From: CAYYWV01 sp964475385
Lineage (GTDB): Bacteria > Pseudomonadota > Alphaproteobacteria > JAAXGF01
Reading direction: 5' to 3'
Length of the DNA stretch: 16,810 bases
Assembly (NCBI GenBank): GCA_964475385.1
Contig: CAYYWV010000058.1
Span: forward strand, 1 to 16,810
Shown here: piece by piece, positions 14,112-16,810 of the stretch
Layout: every line of letters begins with the position of its first letter
Position numbering within the stretch: position 1 is the first letter of the stretch
Program-made: the position numbers and the translations under genes
Notes under the pieces: model-generated
Database searches by the model: none
The model's input: the letters and a program-made list of their open reading frames with translations, nothing else
Told to the model about the DNA's origin: nothing

Positions 14112-16418
14112 ATGCACGCCTCCCTTCAAAACCGGGTCCAAAGCGGGCGCGGGCCGGAAAAGGCATGGGATCGGTATCGGCACCTCGTCGAGCGGCTGCC
14201 GAATCTCGTCTGCGAGCTGCGCGAGGGCCGTATCGTTTCGATTAACCCGGCGGGGCTCGATCTTCTGTCCGCGGGCGACGAGAGCCTCGTGCTCGGCCGG
14301 CCTTTCGCCGAGCTGATCGCGCCCGCGTTTCTGCCTATCCTCGACAACGGCATGGCCGACTGGCTCGCCGAGGGCGCGCCTCTGCCGTTGCGCTTACGAC
14401 GTCTCGACGGCAGCTTCGCCGACGTCGAAGCGATGGCGGTCCCGACCGGCGGCGATGAGGCCCAAGGGGTCGTCGTCGTCGCCCGCGATGTCTCGGACCT
14501 CAAGCGGGCGGCGCTTGCGGTCGTCGATCAGGAAAGCTTTCTGCACGCGATCCTCGACAACCTCGCCGAAGGGATCGTCACGGTCGACGAAGATAACCGC
14601 GTTGTCACCGCCAACGCCGCCGCCTGCCGGATGTTCGGCGCATCTTCGGCGGAGCTCGCCGGCCTTCCTTTCACCGAGCTCGTCGGCGCCGCCGCCAATC
14701 GTTTGGACCACGTCGAGCCCTGCGCCCCGGCCGCGGTCGCCGCCAGACAGGTGACCGCCCATCGCCGCGACGGAACGTCCTTTCTGGTCGAGCTTGCCGT
14801 CGGCGTCATACGACGGGCCAGGCGAAAATTTTCGGTGGTCGCGATTCGCGACGTCACGAAGGAGGTCGAAGCCCGCAACCGGGCGCGGCGCGCCGAGGCC
14901 CAGTTCATCGACGCGATCGAAAGCGTGCCTGTCGGCATCGCGCTGTTCGACGCCGACGATCGGCTGTTGGTCGCCAACGAGCGTTATCGCGAGCTGTTCT
15001 CGGAAATCGCCGACCTGATCGAGCCGGGCGTCACCTTCGAGGCGATGGCGCGCGCCCTGGTCGCGCGGGGCGCGGTCCCCGACGACGCCGGCCGCAAGGA
15101 GGCCTGGCTGCGCGCCCGGCTTACGCGCCACAATCGGCCCGACGAGCCCTTTGAAACCCGACACGGGGATCGCTGGCTTCTGATTCGCGAGCACCGCACC
15201 GCCGACGGCGGCACCTTCACGATCGTCAACGATATCACCGAACGCAAGCAGGTCGAGACGCGCCTGCGCGAATCCCAGAAGCTCGAGGCGTTGGGACAGC
15301 TCGCCGGCGGGGTCGCCCACGACTTCAACAATCTTCTCATGATCATTAACGGCTATACGCGGCGCGCGCTCGCCAATCTCGATGACGCGGCGCGCGTTCG
15401 GGACAGCCTGGCTCAGGTGATCAGTTCGACCGACAAGGCGGCGACCTTAACGCGCCAACTTCTCCTGTTCGGGCGGCGCGATGTGCTCGATCGCCGCATC
15501 CTGCGCCTCGCCGACCAGATCGACGAGATCGAATCGCTTTTGCGGTCGTTGCTCGGCGAGACAATCGAGCTTGTCGTCGAGCGAGGCGAGGAGAACCTTT
15601 GCGTCGAGACCGACCCCGGTCAGCTCCATCAGGCGATCGTCAACCTCGCCCTCAACGCCCGCGACGCTATGCCGGGCGGCGGACGGATCTGGATCGCGGT
15701 TGACGCGATCGAGGCGGACGCCGGGTTTTGCAACCGCCATCCCACGGCGCGGCCCGGGCGCTATGCCCGTATCGCGGTCGAGGACAACGGCGTTGGCATG
15801 GACGAGGAGACCCTTGTCCGAGTATTCGAGCCCTTCTTCACCACCAAGGAGCAAGGCAAGGGCACCGGCCTCGGCCTCGCCATGGTTTACGGCTTCGTTA
15901 AGCAGTCGGGCGGAGTGGTCGAAGCCACGAGTCGGCCGGGCGAGGGCGCGGTATTCTCAATCTTTCTGCCGCTGACCGACCGCACTCCGGCCGCGGTTTC
16001 GGAAACCGAGCGCGCCGCGTGCAGGGCGCGAGGCGAAACCGTGCTTCTGGTCGAGGACGACGATGCGCTGCGCATGCTCACCTACGAGACGCTGGAGGGT
16101 CTCGGTTACCGGGTGATTGCGGCCGAGGACGGACTTTCCGCCCTCGAGGCCGAGGACGACCACGAGGGCGGGATCGACCTTCTGCTCACCGATGTGGTCA
16201 TGCCCGGGCTCGGCGGTTTCGAGCTCGCCCGCGCGATCCGGGAGTCGCGGCCCGGCATCAAGGTGGTTTACATGTCGGGGTACCCTGCGCGCGGCCGTCT
16301 CAAGAAGGTCGACGTGCCGGTCGACGCCCCGTTCCTGCAAAAACCCTTCGATGCCGATCGGCTTGCCCGCTGTCTGCGCGCAGCGCTCGACCACGGCAAG
16401 ACGACCTCTTCGCGGTAG
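14112..16418 (+). CDS. Soluble hybrid histidine kinase (three PAS, HisKA, HATPase, REC)
   Basis: This 768-residue kinase has no membrane segment. Three PAS domains lie at about 18-130, 141-255 and 264-378. The HisKA domain follows with GQLAGGVAHDFNNLL (395-409), where His403 is the phosphoacceptor. The ATPase domain shows the N box NLALNARDAM (511-520), VEDNGVGM (556-563), FEPFFTTK (572-579) and GKGTGLGLAMVYG (582-594). A receiver domain (about 643-760) has acidic residues in VEDDD, phosphoacceptor Asp694 (LLTDVVMPG), Ser722 and Lys744. All catalytic residues are present. The start ATG has only a weak ribosome site. A CheY-like gene follows 9 bases later, implying a phosphorelay. The signal is intracellular; no conserved haem- or flavin-binding residue could be assigned to the PAS domains. 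Confidence 0.9.
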   Translation: MHASLQNRVQSGRGPEKAWDRYRHLVERLPNLVCELREGRIVSINPAGLDLLSAGDESLVLGRPFAELIAPAFLPILDNGMADWLAEGAPLPLRLRRLDGSFADVEAMAVPTGGDEAQGVVVVARDVSDLKRAALAVVDQESFLHAILDNLAEGIVTVDEDNRVVTANAAACRMFGASSAELAGLPFTELVGAAANRLDHVEPCAPAAVAARQVTAHRRDGTSFLVELAVGVIRRARRKFSVVAIRDVTKEVEARNRARRAEAQFIDAIESVPVGIALFDADDRLLVANERYRELFSEIADLIEPGVTFEAMARALVARGAVPDDAGRKEAWLRARLTRHNRPDEPFETRHGDRWLLIREHRTADGGTFTIVNDITERKQVETRLRESQKLEALGQLAGGVAHDFNNLLMIINGYTRRALANLDDAARVRDSLAQVISSTDKAATLTRQLLLFGRRDVLDRRILRLADQIDEIESLLRSLLGETIELVVERGEENLCVETDPGQLHQAIVNLALNARDAMPGGGRIWIAVDAIEADAGFCNRHPTARPGRYARIAVEDNGVGMDEETLVRVFEPFFTTKEQGKGTGLGLAMVYGFVKQSGGVVEATSRPGEGAVFSIFLPLTDRTPAAVSETERAACRARGETVLLVEDDDALRMLTYETLEGLGYRVIAAEDGLSALEAEDDHEGGIDLLLTDVVMPGLGGFELARAIRESRPGIKVVYMSGYPARGRLKKVDVPVDAPFLQKPFDADRLARCLRAALDHGKTTSSR

Positions 16419-16427
16419 AGGGCGACC

Positions 16428-16810
16428 ATGCTGCAAAACGACATCCGTGATCTCCGTGTTCTGGTCGTCGACGATTCGGTCGAGGCCGTGAACCTGATCC
16501 GCGCCATGCTCCAAGAGCTCGGCCTCAACCAGGTCTTCATCTCCAAAGACGGCAAAGACGCGCTCGACTTTCTCGGCGCTTGCGACGACCTCGTGAACGT
16601 GATCCTTTGCGACTGGAATATGCCAAGGCTTACCGGGATCGAGCTCCTGCGCCAGGTCCGCTCGGTCGATCCCGGCTTTCCCTTCATCATGGTGACCGGA
16701 GCGGCCGATCTCGAAGCGGTCAAAGAGGCCAAGGCGAATGGCGTGACCGGCTACATTCTCAAGCCTTTTTCGGCCCGTGAGCTCCAGAAAAAGCTGCGCG
16801 CCGTCGCCCG
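16428..16810 (+). CDS. CheY-like single-domain response regulator (partial, runs off the window)
   Basis: The first 127 codons of a receiver domain are present, and the frame continues past the right end. Conserved residues are Asp15/Asp16 (VVDDS), phosphoacceptor Asp62 (CDWNMP), Thr90 (MVTGA) and Lys112 (YILKPF). These make an intact, phosphorylatable receiver. The fold is complete within the visible part, so it may be a stand-alone CheY/DivK-like regulator ending soon after 16810, though an output domain beyond the edge cannot be excluded. It begins 9 bases after the hybrid kinase and is the natural recipient of phosphate from it. Confidence 0.85.
   Translation, partial: MLQNDIRDLRVLVVDDSVEAVNLIRAMLQELGLNQVFISKDGKDALDFLGACDDLVNVILCDWNMPRLTGIELLRQVRSVDPGFPFIMVTGAADLEAVKEAKANGVTGYILKPFSARELQKKLRAVA

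Overview
The window looks like chromosomal DNA of a GC-rich alphaproteobacterium, possibly Rhodospirillales-like. That placement is an inference from base composition, from the protein families, and from an FNR/FixK-type operator. It holds thirteen protein genes in five transcription units. No tRNA, rRNA, CRISPR array, insertion sequence or phage gene was found.

Left end (1-1317): a 2-oxoglutarate/Fe(II) oxygenase gene (+) converges on a YbhB/YbcL-type PEBP gene (-), with 35 bases between their stops. Neither shows an obvious link to its neighbours.

Centre-left (1551-7701, all - strand): a compact five-gene operon, in transcription order bacteriohemerythrin, korC-like FAD/Fe-S/NAD(P) oxidoreductase, an unusual FAD-dependent oxidoreductase, korA (fused gamma-alpha) and korB. 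Gaps between genes are 11-42 bases. KorA and KorB form a CoA-acylating 2-oxoacid oxidoreductase, most likely for 2-oxoglutarate. The KorC-like protein carries its own Fe-S domains and can connect it to NAD(P) without a free ferredoxin. The first gene encodes an O2-binding di-iron protein. Just upstream lies a near-perfect FNR/FixK palindrome (7785-7798), so the operon reads as a low-oxygen metabolic module with a built-in O2-binding protein. This is the most interesting part of the window.

Centre (7702-8177): a 476-base divergent intergenic region holding that operator, a sigma-70-like promoter facing right, and several hairpins in the rightward leader.

Centre-right (8178-12868, +): a four-gene operon for a GldA/GldF/GldG-like ABC system: ATPase, six-helix permease, large membrane-anchored auxiliary protein and DUF4340 protein. 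Its substrate is unknown.

Right end (13019-16810, +): a DMT/EamA-family exporter, then a soluble hybrid histidine kinase (three PAS domains, HisKA, HATPase, REC). The kinase is followed 9 bases later by a CheY-like single-domain response regulator that runs off the window.
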